Origin: an uncultured Pelagibacteraceae bacterium
GTDB lineage: Bacteria; Pseudomonadota; Alphaproteobacteria; Pelagibacterales; AG-422-B15
Assembly: GCA_902518415.1 (NCBI GenBank)
Contig: CABYGA010000004.1
Coordinates: forward strand, 1 to 55,359
Reading direction: 5' to 3'
Length of the DNA stretch: 55,359 nt
In this document: positions 43,818 to 53,695 of the stretch, piece after piece
Position numbering within the stretch: the first letter of the stretch is position 1
Layout of the letters: every line of letters starts with the position of its first letter
Position numbers and translations under genes: made by a program
The notes under the pieces: model-generated
Told to the model about the DNA's origin: nothing
Database searches by the model: none
The model's input: only the letters and a program-made list of their open reading frames with translations

Positions 43818-43836
43818 ACGCTCAAAGGAATAAAAG

Positions 43837-45372
43837 ATGGTTAGTGCAAATAAGATTGAAATTTTAAGAATAGCTGAAACTGTTGCTCAGGAAAAAATGA
43901 TTGACAAATCTATTGTAATTTCAGCATTAGAAGAAGCAATTGAAAAAGCAGCAAAAAGTAATTATGGCGAAGAAAATGAAGTTGTTGTTGAAATAAATCA
44001 AGAGAATGGTGATATATCCATTTCTAGAAAAATGTCGGTTGTTGAAGAAGTAAAGAATAAATTTCTTGAAATAACATTGAAATCGGCAAAAAAAATTAAT
44101 GGAGCTGCCCAGTTAGGCGATGTATTGCTTGATCCATTGCCAGCAATCGACTTTGGCAGAATTGGAGCTCAAGCAGCAAAGCAAGTTATTAATTCTAAAG
44201 TTCGAGAAGCTGAAAGAGAAAGACAATACAATGAATATAAAGATAGAGTTGGAGAAATAGTTAACGGTATTGTGAAAAGATCTGAATTTGGAAATATTGT
44301 ACTTGATTTAGGTAAAGCTGAAGGAGTGGTTAGAAAAGATCAAACTATACCAAGAGAAAATCTTAGAAATGGTGATAGGGTAAGAGCATATATATATGAT
44401 GTTAGATCTGAACTTAAAGGCCCACAAATTTTTATGTCAAGATCTCATCCGCAATTTATGGCAAAGTTATTTATGCAGGAAGTCCCAGAAATTTACGATG
44501 GAATCATTTCTATTAAAAGTGTTGCTAGAGATCCAGGAAGTAGAGCGAAGATAGCAGTATATACTGAAGATGGCTCAATAGATCCAGTAGGAGCCTGTGT
44601 AGGAATGCGAGGTAGCAGAGTCCAAGCGGTAGTAAATGAATTACAAGGTGAAAAAATTGATATAATAAACTGGTCCGAAAATGTTGCGAATCTTGCTATT
44701 TCTTCTCTTTCTCCAGCAGAGGTACTTAAAGTAGTTTTAGATGAAGATCAAAATAAAATAGAGGTCGTTGTATCCGAAGAACACCTAAGCCTTGCAATTG
44801 GCAGAAGGGGACAAAACGTAAAACTTGCGACTGAGCTGACAGGTTATGAAATAGATATTTTAACTGAAGATGAGGAGTCATCAAAAAGACAAGAGGACTT
44901 CTCAACTAAAACAAATGTATTTATTGACTCACTAGATGTTGACGAAACTCTCGCGCAACTTTTAGTAAGTGAGGGATTTGGCAGCATTGAAGAGGTAATT
45001 GATGCTGAAGAAAGTGAACTTCTAGCAATCGAAGGATTTGATGAAGAAATTGCAGCTGAGTTAGTTGAGAGATCAAAGAAATATATGTCTGAGTTGGATG
45101 AAAAAAATAACAAAAAACTTGAGGAGTATAATGTTTCAAAAGATTTGATTGAATTCAGTTTTTTATCTAAAGCGATGTTAGTAAAACTTGCCGAGAATAA
45201 TATAAAGACGTTGGAAGACTTTGCAGGTCTAACTACTGATGATCTAATCGGATACCTTGAAGATAGAAGTGATAAAAATTCTAGAGTTACTGGTCTATTC
45301 GAAGAATTTAATATTAATAAAGATGAAGGCGATCAATTAATTATGGAGGCAAGAAAAATATGGCTTGATTAG
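43837..45372 (+). CDS. nusA: Transcription termination/antitermination protein NusA
   Basis: This 511-residue protein has the N-terminal polymerase-binding domain (residues 1 to about 125). An S1 domain begins at VGEIVNGIVKRSEFGNIVL. KH domains follow, with DPVGACVGMRGSRVQAVV and LAIGRRGQNVKLATEL. Two C-terminal acidic helix-hairpin-helix repeats cover about residues 365-425 and 440-511. An AAAGGA Shine-Dalgarno precedes the ATG. The gene usually before it, rimP, is absent. A terminator hairpin lies immediately upstream instead. The gene usually following it, ylxR, is also absent, and infB starts 21 bp later. Confidence 0.97.
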   Translation: MVSANKIEILRIAETVAQEKMIDKSIVISALEEAIEKAAKSNYGEENEVVVEINQENGDISISRKMSVVEEVKNKFLEITLKSAKKINGAAQLGDVLLDPLPAIDFGRIGAQAAKQVINSKVREAERERQYNEYKDRVGEIVNGIVKRSEFGNIVLDLGKAEGVVRKDQTIPRENLRNGDRVRAYIYDVRSELKGPQIFMSRSHPQFMAKLFMQEVPEIYDGIISIKSVARDPGSRAKIAVYTEDGSIDPVGACVGMRGSRVQAVVNELQGEKIDIINWSENVANLAISSLSPAEVLKVVLDEDQNKIEVVVSEEHLSLAIGRRGQNVKLATELTGYEIDILTEDEESSKRQEDFSTKTNVFIDSLDVDETLAQLLVSEGFGSIEEVIDAEESELLAIEGFDEEIAAELVERSKKYMSELDEKNNKKLEEYNVSKDLIEFSFLSKAMLVKLAENNIKTLEDFAGLTTDDLIGYLEDRSDKNSRVTGLFEEFNINKDEGDQLIMEARKIWLD

Positions 45373-45393
45373 TCATATATCTAAAGGACTCTC

Positions 45394-47799
45394 ATGACTG
45401 AAAATAAAGAGATAAAAAAAGGAAAAAAAACGCTAAGTCTTAAGTTGGGTTCGAAACCCATCATCTCTAACAAAAGAGGGATCGAGGCAGGCAAGACAGT
45501 AATTGTAGAAAAAAAAAGGTATAAAAGAAATACCAATACAGATCAGAAGCCTGAACAGGCATCACTAGATAAAAAAGAAGTTAGCAGCACATCCAACTTA
45601 ACAGAAAAAACTATCACAGATACGAAGTCAAGATCAGGTGTAATTTTGAAACCACTGACTAAGGATGAACAAAAAAAGATTTTACAAGCAGATAGCAAAG
45701 AAGAAAAAATTGATGCTATTGATAAAATAAGAAAAGGTAATTTAGCTGAAGAGTCCACAAATGAAAAAGATACAAAAGTTGAGGACAATTCAGAATCTAG
45801 TATTGAATTAAAAGAAGATAAAAAAGATATTGAAAAGAAGAAGGCTATTCAAGATAAAGAAACAGATTTTCAAGAAAAAAAGAAACCAACCAGCACCTTT
45901 GGTAGAAAAAAAATTAGAGAGAGAAAAGTAACTATTGTCACTGCCTTGAGTGATGTAGACGAAAGAACTAGGAGCTTAGCTGCATACAAAAGAGCAAAGC
46001 AAAAGACAAGAAAAAACCAAGCAGATCAAGAGCCTGCTAAAAAAATTGTTAGAGATGTTTATATTCCAGAACATATAACAGTGAAAGAATTAGCCAATCG
46101 AATGACAGAAAAATCAGGAGATTTAATTAAATCATTAATGAAAATGGGAATGATGGCTACAATAAATGAGTCTCTTGATGCAGATACAGCTGAATTATTA
46201 GTAACTGAATTTGGCCATAACTTTAAAAGAGAAAATATTGAGGAAATAGAGAAAGATCTAATTTCTAAGGACATTGAGGCAATAAAAGAAGACCCAAGAT
46301 CACCTATTGTTACCATAATGGGTCATGTAGATCATGGAAAAACTTCTTTATTAGACAAAATCAGGAATGCAAATGTTGTTTCAGGAGAAAGTGGAGGTAT
46401 TACCCAGCATATAGGCGCTTACGAAGTTGAGCATAAAGGTAGTAAAATTACTTTTATCGATACTCCTGGACATGCAGCATTTACAGATATGCGAGCAAGA
46501 GGTGCAAATGTAACTGATATAGTAATTTTAATTGTTGCCGCTGATGATGGAGTAATGCCTCAGACAAAAGAAGCAATAGCCCATGCTAAATCTGCAAATG
46601 CCCCAATTATAGTTGCAATTAATAAGTGTGATAAGGAGGAGGCTCAACCTCAAAAAATTAAAGAACAATTATTATCAGAGGAATTAATCGTTGAAGATTT
46701 GTCTGGAGATGTACAATGTATTGAAGTGTCAGCAGAAACAGGACACAACCTTGACAAACTTCTTGACTCAATTGTTGTTCAGTCAGAGGTTTCAGAGCTA
46801 AAGACAAATAATCAAACTTTTGCTGAAGCCACTGTAATCGAGGCTAATGTTGATAAAGGTAGAGGTCCAATATGTAATATTATTATAACAAATGGAAAAC
46901 TATCTGTTGGAGATATTGCTGTTGCAGGAAGTGAATACGGTAAGGTAAGAGCGATACTTAATGATAAGGGAAAAAATTTAAAAGAGGCAACTTCATCTAT
47001 GCCTGTACAGGTCTTAGGTTTAAATAATCCTCCTGAGGCTGGAGATAGTTTTGTCACAGTTGAAAGTGACGAAAAAGCGAGAGAATTATGTGAGATTAGA
47101 AGTGAAATAAAAACTAATAAAGCGTTACCAAAGAAGATCAAAAATCTAGATGGAGATACAACATTTGGCTCATTAAATGGTAAAAAGGAAATATTGGAAG
47201 TCGTGGTGAAATCTGATACTCGAGGATCTTCAGAAGCTATCGTCCATCAAATTGAAGGCATTGATAGTGATAAGATAAACATTAAAGTAATTCATTCAGG
47301 TGTGGGATTTATAAATGAAAGTGATGTTGCCCTTGCGTCAGCATCTAACGCATTACTCATTTCATTTAATACGACAGCAACAAAAGAGGCAAAATCAAAG
47401 GCTAAGCTAAGTAATCTAAATATTCAAAATTTTAATATTATCTATGAACTTCTTGAATATGTTTCTGATTTTGCAAGCGGTAAACTTAAGCCTACTCTTC
47501 AAGAAAGTTTTATTGGTAAAGCAGAAGTTCTACAAATTTTCAAAGTTTCAAAAATAGGCTCAATCGCAGGTTGTATTGTTGTTGAAGGTTCTGTTAATAA
47601 AAATGCTAAAGTAAGAGTAACAAGAAATTCAGAAACCATATATGATGGTGATATTCTCAGTTTAAAACGAGAAAAAAATGAAGCAAATGAAGTTAAAGCT
47701 GGAACAGAATGTGGAATAAGTGTTAAAGAATTTAACGATTTCCAAATAGGAGATAATATAGAAGTATTTAGTGTTGAGGAAATAGCACAGTCACTGTGA
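45394..47799 (+). CDS. infB: Translation initiation factor IF-2
   Basis: The 801-residue GTPase positions initiator tRNA on the ribosome. A lysine- and glutamate-rich, low-complexity N-terminal region covers residues 1 to about 215 and is followed by a short IF2N domain ([20 protein letters not shown]). G1 is GHVDHGKTS (residues 310-318), G3 is DTPGHAAF, and G4 is NKCD (residues 410-413). Cys at the third place of NKxD is allowed and is reminiscent of mitochondrial IF2. Domains II-IV follow to the end. The TGA overlaps the rbfA GTG start (GTGA). Confidence 0.96.
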   Translation: MTENKEIKKGKKTLSLKLGSKPIISNKRGIEAGKTVIVEKKRYKRNTNTDQKPEQASLDKKEVSSTSNLTEKTITDTKSRSGVILKPLTKDEQKKILQADSKEEKIDAIDKIRKGNLAEESTNEKDTKVEDNSESSIELKEDKKDIEKKKAIQDKETDFQEKKKPTSTFGRKKIRERKVTIVTALSDVDERTRSLAAYKRAKQKTRKNQADQEPAKKIVRDVYIPEHITVKELANRMTEKSGDLIKSLMKMGMMATINESLDADTAELLVTEFGHNFKRENIEEIEKDLISKDIEAIKEDPRSPIVTIMGHVDHGKTSLLDKIRNANVVSGESGGITQHIGAYEVEHKGSKITFIDTPGHAAFTDMRARGANVTDIVILIVAADDGVMPQTKEAIAHAKSANAPIIVAINKCDKEEAQPQKIKEQLLSEELIVEDLSGDVQCIEVSAETGHNLDKLLDSIVVQSEVSELKTNNQTFAEATVIEANVDKGRGPICNIIITNGKLSVGDIAVAGSEYGKVRAILNDKGKNLKEATSSMPVQVLGLNNPPEAGDSFVTVESDEKARELCEIRSEIKTNKALPKKIKNLDGDTTFGSLNGKKEILEVVVKSDTRGSSEAIVHQIEGIDSDKINIKVIHSGVGFINESDVALASASNALLISFNTTATKEAKSKAKLSNLNIQNFNIIYELLEYVSDFASGKLKPTLQESFIGKAEVLQIFKVSKIGSIAGCIVVEGSVNKNAKVRVTRNSETIYDGDILSLKREKNEANEVKAGTECGISVKEFNDFQIGDNIEVFSVEEIAQSL

Positions 47800-48185
47800 T
47801 CCTAAAAAGGAAATACGAAACCACTGATAGATCTCTAAAAGTTTCTGAAATAATTAGAAAAGCAGTAAGTGAAGTTCTTGTAAGAAATGAATTTCCAATT
47901 AATCCATCATTTAATTTTCCATTAAGCGTTGTTAATGTTGAAATGAATAAGGATCTTAAAATTGCATATGTATATGTATTAACTCATGAAAAAATAGATA
48001 AGGATGAAATTATAGAAAGACTAAAGAGCTGTAAAAAATATATTTCTCAAGAAGTAAATAAGTTAGTAGATCTTAAGTTTATTCCTAAGTTAGTATTTCG
48101 AAATGATGAGACAGTTGACCAATTAAATAATATCAACAATTTATTAAATTCTGATAAATTTATTAAAGACAATAATGTAGATTAA
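47796..48185 (+). CDS. rbfA: Ribosome-binding factor A (GTG start)
   Basis: This 129-residue KH-fold protein acts in late 30S maturation. RSLKVSEIIRKAVSEVL near residue 11 and LKIAYVYVL near residue 52 are typical, as is LKFIPKLVFRNDETVDQ near the C-terminus. The start is GTG at 47796, overlapping the infB stop in GTGA. No other start fits the conserved N-terminus. truB starts 1 bp after its stop, so infB, rbfA and truB are tightly coupled. Confidence 0.93.
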   Translation: MILKRKYETTDRSLKVSEIIRKAVSEVLVRNEFPINPSFNFPLSVVNVEMNKDLKIAYVYVLTHEKIDKDEIIERLKSCKKYISQEVNKLVDLKFIPKLVFRNDETVDQLNNINNLLNSDKFIKDNNVD

Positions 48186-48186
48186 G

Positions 48187-49062
48187 ATGAAAGATGGGTG
48201 GATCTTTATAGATAAACCTAAGGAGATAAGTTCATTTGAAGTTATCAGGAAACTAAGAAAAATTCTTAACATTAAAAAAATTGGTCATGCAGGAACGTTA
48301 GATCCATTTGCTACTGGGGTGCTGGCAGTAGCACTAGGTGAAGCAACAAAAAGTATATCATATTTTAATGCTAGCAAGTTCTATCAATTTCGAGTTTTAT
48401 TTGGAATATCAAAAGACACTGACGACTCTACTGGTAAAACTCTGCAGACCTCAGATGCAATTCCATCAAAAAAAGATATTGATGTATGTCTAAAAAATTT
48501 CATTGGTTTTCAACAACAGGTCCCTCCAAGATACTCAGCAGTAAAAATAAATGGCAAAAGGGCCTATAAATTGGCAAGAGAAAACAAAACCTTTGAAATT
48601 AAATCTAAAGAGGTAAATATCCAGAATCTTACTTGTTCAGCTACGGAAAAAAAAGAAGAATTCATATTTACTATGGAATGCTCTAGTGGAACCTATGTAA
48701 GATCATTTGCTAGAGATCTAGGCAAAATGCTAAATACATTTGCTCATGTTTCTGAGTTAAGAAGGATCAAAATTGGAAGATTTGGTGAAAATAATATTAT
48801 TTTACTAGATAATTTAGCTGAATTAGTACATATTGGCGATCATTTTGAGATGATACATTCTATTCAAGATGTACTGGACGACATCCCGGCAGTACAACTA
48901 AATAGAGATTTAAGTAAGAAATTTCAAAATGGACTAAACTTTGATTACTTTAATGAAGATATATTTGAAGATACTTTATTAATTATATCCGATGAAAAAC
49001 TTTTAGGCATTGGCAAAGTTATAGAGGGAAAAATAAAACCTGTAAGGGTTTTCAATTTGTAA
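48187..49062 (+). CDS. truB: tRNA pseudouridine-55 synthase
   Basis: The 291-residue enzyme makes pseudouridine 55 in the T-loop of tRNAs. The catalytic Asp lies in KIGHAGTLDPFATGVL near residue 40. VPPRYSAVKINGKRAYKLAR and SSGTYVRSFARDLG are the other family blocks. The C-terminal extension is short. It is placed between rbfA and rpsO, as in most proteobacteria. Confidence 0.97.
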   Translation: MKDGWIFIDKPKEISSFEVIRKLRKILNIKKIGHAGTLDPFATGVLAVALGEATKSISYFNASKFYQFRVLFGISKDTDDSTGKTLQTSDAIPSKKDIDVCLKNFIGFQQQVPPRYSAVKINGKRAYKLARENKTFEIKSKEVNIQNLTCSATEKKEEFIFTMECSSGTYVRSFARDLGKMLNTFAHVSELRRIKIGRFGENNIILLDNLAELVHIGDHFEMIHSIQDVLDDIPAVQLNRDLSKKFQNGLNFDYFNEDIFEDTLLIISDEKLLGIGKVIEGKIKPVRVFNL

Positions 49063-49073
49063 AAGGATAAGAG

Positions 49074-49343
49074 ATGTCGATAAAAAGTGAAAGTAAAAGT
49101 AAACTCATAAATGAGTACTCAAGATCAGAAAAAGATACAGGTTCTCCAGAAGTACAAATAGCGATTCTTACTGAGAGAATTACCAATCTAACTGGACATT
49201 TTCAATCTCATAAAAAAGATAACCATTCTAGAACAGGATTAATGAGATTGATAAATCAAAGACGCAGTTTGCTAGCGTATTTAAAGAAAAGCAACAAAGA
49301 TTCTTATGACAAGTTAATCGATAAATTAGGAATTAGAAAATAA
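49074..49343 (+). CDS. rpsO: 30S ribosomal protein S15
   Basis: This 89-residue protein is full length for S15. [20 protein letters not shown] and [20 protein letters not shown] are the 16S rRNA-contacting segments. An AAAAGGA precedes the ATG. In E. coli S15 binds its own leader. Here the 11-bp gap after truB leaves no separate leader, so such control would need to use truB coding sequence. pnp follows after 30 bp. Confidence 0.98.
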   Translation: MSIKSESKSKLINEYSRSEKDTGSPEVQIAILTERITNLTGHFQSHKKDNHSRTGLMRLINQRRSLLAYLKKSNKDSYDKLIDKLGIRK

Positions 49344-49373
49344 TAATGAACTATATTAAATTTAAAGGAATGA

Positions 49374-51449
49374 ATGAATATGAAAGAAGTGATTTCAAGA
49401 GAAATGAACTGGGGCGACCAGAAACTAAAAATAGAAACAGGAAAAGTAGCAAAACAGGCAACCGCATCAACAATTGTTAGCTATGGTGATACAGTTGTTA
49501 TGGCAAATGTCGTAGCAGCTAAAGAGCCAAAACCAGATTTAGATTTTTTTCCACTTACAGTAAGTTATCAGGAAAAATTTTATGCCGCTGGTAAAATTCC
49601 AGGCGGTTTTTTTAAAAGAGAGGGAAGACCAACAGAGTTTGAAACTCTTACCTCAAGATTAATTGATCGTCCAATCAGGCCTCTCTTTCCAGAAGGCTTT
49701 AAAAATGAAACTCAAGTTATATTAACTGTGCTTTCGCATGACGGAGAAACCAATCCTGACATTGTTGCAATGATTGCGGCCTCAAGTGCATTAACTTTGT
49801 CTGGAGTTCCTTTTATGGGCCCAATTGGTGGCTGTAGAGTGGGTTATGATGGATCAAATTATACATTGAATCCAAAAATAAATGATGATGGAGATCTTGA
49901 TCTTGTCGTTGCAGGCACTAGCGACGCTGTACTAATGGTTGAATCTGAAGCAAAGCAGCTTTCAGAGGAAATAATGTTAGGAGCGGTAAAGTTTGGTCAT
50001 GAGTCAATGCAAGAAGTTATAAAAATCATAATCAATCTTGCTGAGGAATGCGCAAATGACCCTTGGGAGTTCAGTCATACAATTAATGAGTCATTGTTAG
50101 ATGAAATTAAAAAAACTTGTGAAGATGAAATTGCGAAGAGTTACTCAATTGTTGATAAGATGGAAAGACAAAGTTCGCTTTCTGCAATTAAGTCAAGTTT
50201 AGAGGATCAATATAAAGAAAACGAAGAATACAGTATCAACGAGGTAATGGGATATTTTAAAAAAATCGAAAAAAATGTTGTTAGATCTCAAATATTAAAT
50301 AATCAATCTAGAATTGACGGTCGGAAATTAGATGAAGTAAGAAATATTTCGTCGGAAGTATCGTGGCTACCAAGAACGCATGGATCTGCTTTATTTACAA
50401 GAGGAGAGACTCAAGCAATTGTTGTGGCAACTTTAGGATTTGGCGAAGATGAACAAAGAATTGAGGCGCTGCAAGGATCATACAAAGAAAATTTTATGCT
50501 TCATTATAATTTTCCACCATATTCAGTTGGTGAAGTAGGAAGACTAGGAGCAACAGGTAGACGTGAAATTGGTCATGGAAAACTTGCATGGAGAGCTCTA
50601 AAGGCAGTTTTACCATCAAAAGATGATTTTGATTATACCATAAGATTAGTTTCAGATATTACTGAGTCAAATGGATCATCTTCTATGGCAACTGTGTGTG
50701 GTTCATCACTTGCATTAATGGATGCGGGGGTTCCTATCAAAAACTCTGTTTCAGGAATAGCAATGGGCTTAATAAAAGAAGGTGATGATTTTGCAGTTCT
50801 ATCAGATATTTTGGGAGATGAAGACCACCTTGGTGATATGGACTTTAAGGTGGCTGGAACCAAGGAAGGTGTAACCTCTCTTCAAATGGACATTAAGATC
50901 ACAGGCATCACCTATGAAATTATGGAGAAAGCTCTTGAACAAGCAAAGGGTGGGAGGGACTATATTCTTAATGAAATGAACAATGAAATTTCTGAAGCCA
51001 GAACAGAACTAGGTCCTTACACTCCTCGTAGTGAGACAATAAAAGTCAAACGGGACAATATTGGAGAAATAATTGGTAAAGGTGGTTCTACAATTAAGGA
51101 TATTATCGAAAAATCTGGAGCAAAGATTGACATAAGTGATAATGGAAATGTTAAAATTGCTGGAACTAATAACGAAAGTATTGAGGCGGCTAAAGAACTT
51201 ATCAATTCTATAATTGAAGAGCCAGAGGTGGGACAGGTTTATGAAGGTAAAGTTGTTAAGATTATGGAATTTGGTGCTTTTGTTAACTTCTTTGGAAAAA
51301 GGGACGGTCTTGTTCATATTTCTCAACTCTCAAAAGAAAGAGTTGAAAAAGTTACTGACGTAGTAAATGAGGGTGATATAGTTAAGGTAAAGGTTCTTGG
51401 TTTTGATAAAGGTAAAGTTAAATTATCAATTAAGGATACTGAAGAATAA
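49374..51449 (+). CDS. pnp: Polyribonucleotide nucleotidyltransferase (PNPase)
   Basis: This 691-residue phosphorolytic exoribonuclease has two RNase PH domains. The first has [20 protein letters not shown]. The second has [20 protein letters not shown] and [18 protein letters not shown] domain ([20 protein letters not shown]) and a C-terminal S1 domain ([20 protein letters not shown]) follow. It degrades mRNA and processes structured RNA. AAAGGA precedes both ATG codons at 49374 and 49380, so the start may be two codons later. The rpsO-pnp order is universal in proteobacteria. Confidence 0.98.
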   Translation: MNMKEVISREMNWGDQKLKIETGKVAKQATASTIVSYGDTVVMANVVAAKEPKPDLDFFPLTVSYQEKFYAAGKIPGGFFKREGRPTEFETLTSRLIDRPIRPLFPEGFKNETQVILTVLSHDGETNPDIVAMIAASSALTLSGVPFMGPIGGCRVGYDGSNYTLNPKINDDGDLDLVVAGTSDAVLMVESEAKQLSEEIMLGAVKFGHESMQEVIKIIINLAEECANDPWEFSHTINESLLDEIKKTCEDEIAKSYSIVDKMERQSSLSAIKSSLEDQYKENEEYSINEVMGYFKKIEKNVVRSQILNNQSRIDGRKLDEVRNISSEVSWLPRTHGSALFTRGETQAIVVATLGFGEDEQRIEALQGSYKENFMLHYNFPPYSVGEVGRLGATGRREIGHGKLAWRALKAVLPSKDDFDYTIRLVSDITESNGSSSMATVCGSSLALMDAGVPIKNSVSGIAMGLIKEGDDFAVLSDILGDEDHLGDMDFKVAGTKEGVTSLQMDIKITGITYEIMEKALEQAKGGRDYILNEMNNEISEARTELGPYTPRSETIKVKRDNIGEIIGKGGSTIKDIIEKSGAKIDISDNGNVKIAGTNNESIEAAKELINSIIEEPEVGQVYEGKVVKIMEFGAFVNFFGKRDGLVHISQLSKERVEKVTDVVNEGDIVKVKVLGFDKGKVKLSIKDTEE

Positions 51450-51467
51450 TTTTTTTAAAAATTTGAA

Positions 51468-52919
51468 ATGATCCAAATAGATACTTCTGAAGATAAACTT
51501 CATGAAGAGTGTGGTGTATTTGGTATATTCGGGAGTCCAGACGCATCAACTTTAACAGCATTAGGGTTGCACGCATTACAACATAGAGGTCAAGAAGGTG
51601 CGGGTATTGTCACTTTTGATGGAGAAAAATTTCATGGCGTTAGAAGACCTGGCCTAGTTGGTGACCACTTTAATAAAACAGAAGTTATAGACAGACTCTT
51701 AGGTAGCAACGCTATAGGTCATGTAAGATATTCCACAACTGGCAACTCAATACTAAAAAATATCCAGCCACTATATGCAGATCTATCCTCAGGCGGTTTT
51801 GCATGTGCGCATAATGGAAATTTAACAAATGCATCTATTTTGAGGGATTCTCTTGTTAAAGATGGTGCCATATTTCAGTCAACATCTGACACAGAAACAA
51901 TTCTTCAGCTTGTAGCTAAATCAAGTAGGCAGCAAACAGTTGATAAATTAATAGATGCTTTGTTCAAAATACAAGGGGCTTATTCATTAGTAATATTAAC
52001 AAATAAGAAATTAATTGGAGTAAGGGATCCTTATGGTATTCGCCCTCTTGTTCTTGGTGATCTTAATGGAGCGCCCGTGCTGACATCAGAAACTTGCGCA
52101 CTAGATATTATAGGTGCCAAATATGTCAGAGATGTTGAGCATGGTGAAATAATTATTATATCTGAAGATGGAATGGAAAGTATAAAGCCATTCCCTAAAG
52201 TTCAAGAGAGGCCATGTATTTTTGAGAGAATATATTTTTCAAGACCTGATAGTATAGTAGGGGGTAAAACTGTTTACACTTATAGAAAAAATCTAGGTCA
52301 AGAGCTTGCAAAAGAAAACCACATTGATGCTGATGTCATTATTCCGGTACCTGATTCTGGAGTACCGGCAGCACTTGGATACTCTCAAGAGTCTAAAATT
52401 CCATTTGAATTAGGCATTATAAGAAATCATTATGTAGGCCGTACATTCATAGAGCCGTCACAATCTATTAGACAATTTGGGGTAAAGTTAAAACATAACG
52501 CAAACTCTTCATATATAAAAAATAAGAAAGTTATTCTGATTGACGACTCTATAGTAAGAGGCACAACAGCAAAAAAAATTATAAAGATGGTTTATGATGC
52601 TGGAGCTAAAGAAGTTCATCTTGGAATTGCATGTCCTCCTATTAAACATCCAGATTTTTATGGAATTGATACGCCAGATTACAATGAGCTAATAGCGGCA
52701 AAATCCTCATTAGAGGAAATTAATAATGTCATTGGTTCAAAATCAATATTCTTTCTTTCTTTAGAGGGAACTTATAAAGCGATGGGTTATGAAAAAAGAG
52801 ATAATGAAACACCCCAATTTACAGATCATTGTTTCACAGGTGATTATCCAACTAGTCTTTTAGATAGAGAACAGGGAACAGTATCAAAACAATTTTCACT
52901 TTTGTCTGAGAAGAATTAA
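51468..52919 (+). CDS. purF: Amidophosphoribosyltransferase
   Basis: The 483-residue enzyme catalyses the first committed step of purine synthesis. A propeptide precedes the nucleophile Cys15 in EECGVFGIFG. The PRPP loop is VILIDDSIVRGTT near residue 365. Of the Cys that hold the iron-sulfur cluster in the Bacillus enzyme, the one in HPDFYGID is Asp here, and the C-terminal pair is reduced to one (HCFTGDYPT). A stable cluster is therefore unlikely, although the propeptide remains. It is 18 bp after pnp and may be in the same transcript. Its stop overlaps that of convergent fabI (TTAA). Confidence 0.96.
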   Translation: MIQIDTSEDKLHEECGVFGIFGSPDASTLTALGLHALQHRGQEGAGIVTFDGEKFHGVRRPGLVGDHFNKTEVIDRLLGSNAIGHVRYSTTGNSILKNIQPLYADLSSGGFACAHNGNLTNASILRDSLVKDGAIFQSTSDTETILQLVAKSSRQQTVDKLIDALFKIQGAYSLVILTNKKLIGVRDPYGIRPLVLGDLNGAPVLTSETCALDIIGAKYVRDVEHGEIIIISEDGMESIKPFPKVQERPCIFERIYFSRPDSIVGGKTVYTYRKNLGQELAKENHIDADVIIPVPDSGVPAALGYSQESKIPFELGIIRNHYVGRTFIEPSQSIRQFGVKLKHNANSSYIKNKKVILIDDSIVRGTTAKKIIKMVYDAGAKEVHLGIACPPIKHPDFYGIDTPDYNELIAAKSSLEEINNVIGSKSIFFLSLEGTYKAMGYEKRDNETPQFTDHCFTGDYPTSLLDREQGTVSKQFSLLSEKN

Positions 52920-53695
52920 ATTTCTTTTGGAACCCCCACCTTATTATACCCACAATCTACGTAATGAACTTCACCTGTAACTCCTGAAGACATATCGCTC
53001 AGTAAATACAGGCCTGATTTACCAACATCTTCGAGGCTAATATTTCTATTCATAAGAGAATTTTTCTCAGACCATTTCATCATATCTTTGCCACCTGATA
53101 TTCCAGCCATAGCAAGAGTTTTCATTGGACCAGCAGAAAGAGCGTTTACTCTAATGTTTGAGGGTCCTAAATCAGCCGCTAAATATCTCACACTTGATTC
53201 CAAAGCGGCTTTTGCTACTCCCATTACATTGTAATTCCTAATATATTTCTGGGAGCCGTCATAGGTTAAGGTAACCATAGATCCTCCATTTTTCATAAGT
53301 CTTTCAGCCTCATGAGCAACTTCAGTAAATGAAAAACATGAAATCAACATGGTATTCGAAAAGTTTTCTCTAGAGGTATTTAGATACTTACCCTTTAATT
53401 CGTCTTTATTTGAAAAAGCAATGGAATGTAAAATAAAATCTATAGATCCCCATCTTTCTTCAATTAGTTTGAATGAATTTTTTATAGAGCCATCTTTTAA
53501 GACATCACACTCAATTAAAAAATCGTTATTGATCGATTCTGCTAAGGGCTTTACTCGTCTTTCTAAAGACTCACCTTGGTAAGTAAAACAGAGTTCAGCT
53601 CCCTCATTAGCAAGTTGTTGAGATATTCCCCAAGCGATCGAATGATCATTTGCAACTCCCATTATAATACCTTTTTTACCACTCAGTGATTTCAT
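52916..53695 (-). CDS. fabI: Enoyl-[acyl-carrier-protein] reductase (NADH)
   Basis: This 259-residue SDR-type reductase completes each elongation cycle of fatty acid synthesis. [20 protein letters not shown] is the nucleotide-binding N-terminus. [19 protein letters not shown] carries the Tyr-x6-Lys catalytic pair. [16 protein letters not shown] forms the substrate loop that in E. coli is the triclosan-binding region. The ATG overlaps the fabB stop by 4 bp. Confidence 0.96.
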   Translation of the reverse strand: MKSLSGKKGIIMGVANDHSIAWGISQQLANEGAELCFTYQGESLERRVKPLAESINNDFLIECDVLKDGSIKNSFKLIEERWGSIDFILHSIAFSNKDELKGKYLNTSRENFSNTMLISCFSFTEVAHEAERLMKNGGSMVTLTYDGSQKYIRNYNVMGVAKAALESSVRYLAADLGPSNIRVNALSAGPMKTLAMAGISGGKDMMKWSEKNSLMNRNISLEDVGKSGLYLLSDMSSGVTGEVHYVDCGYNKVGVPKEI

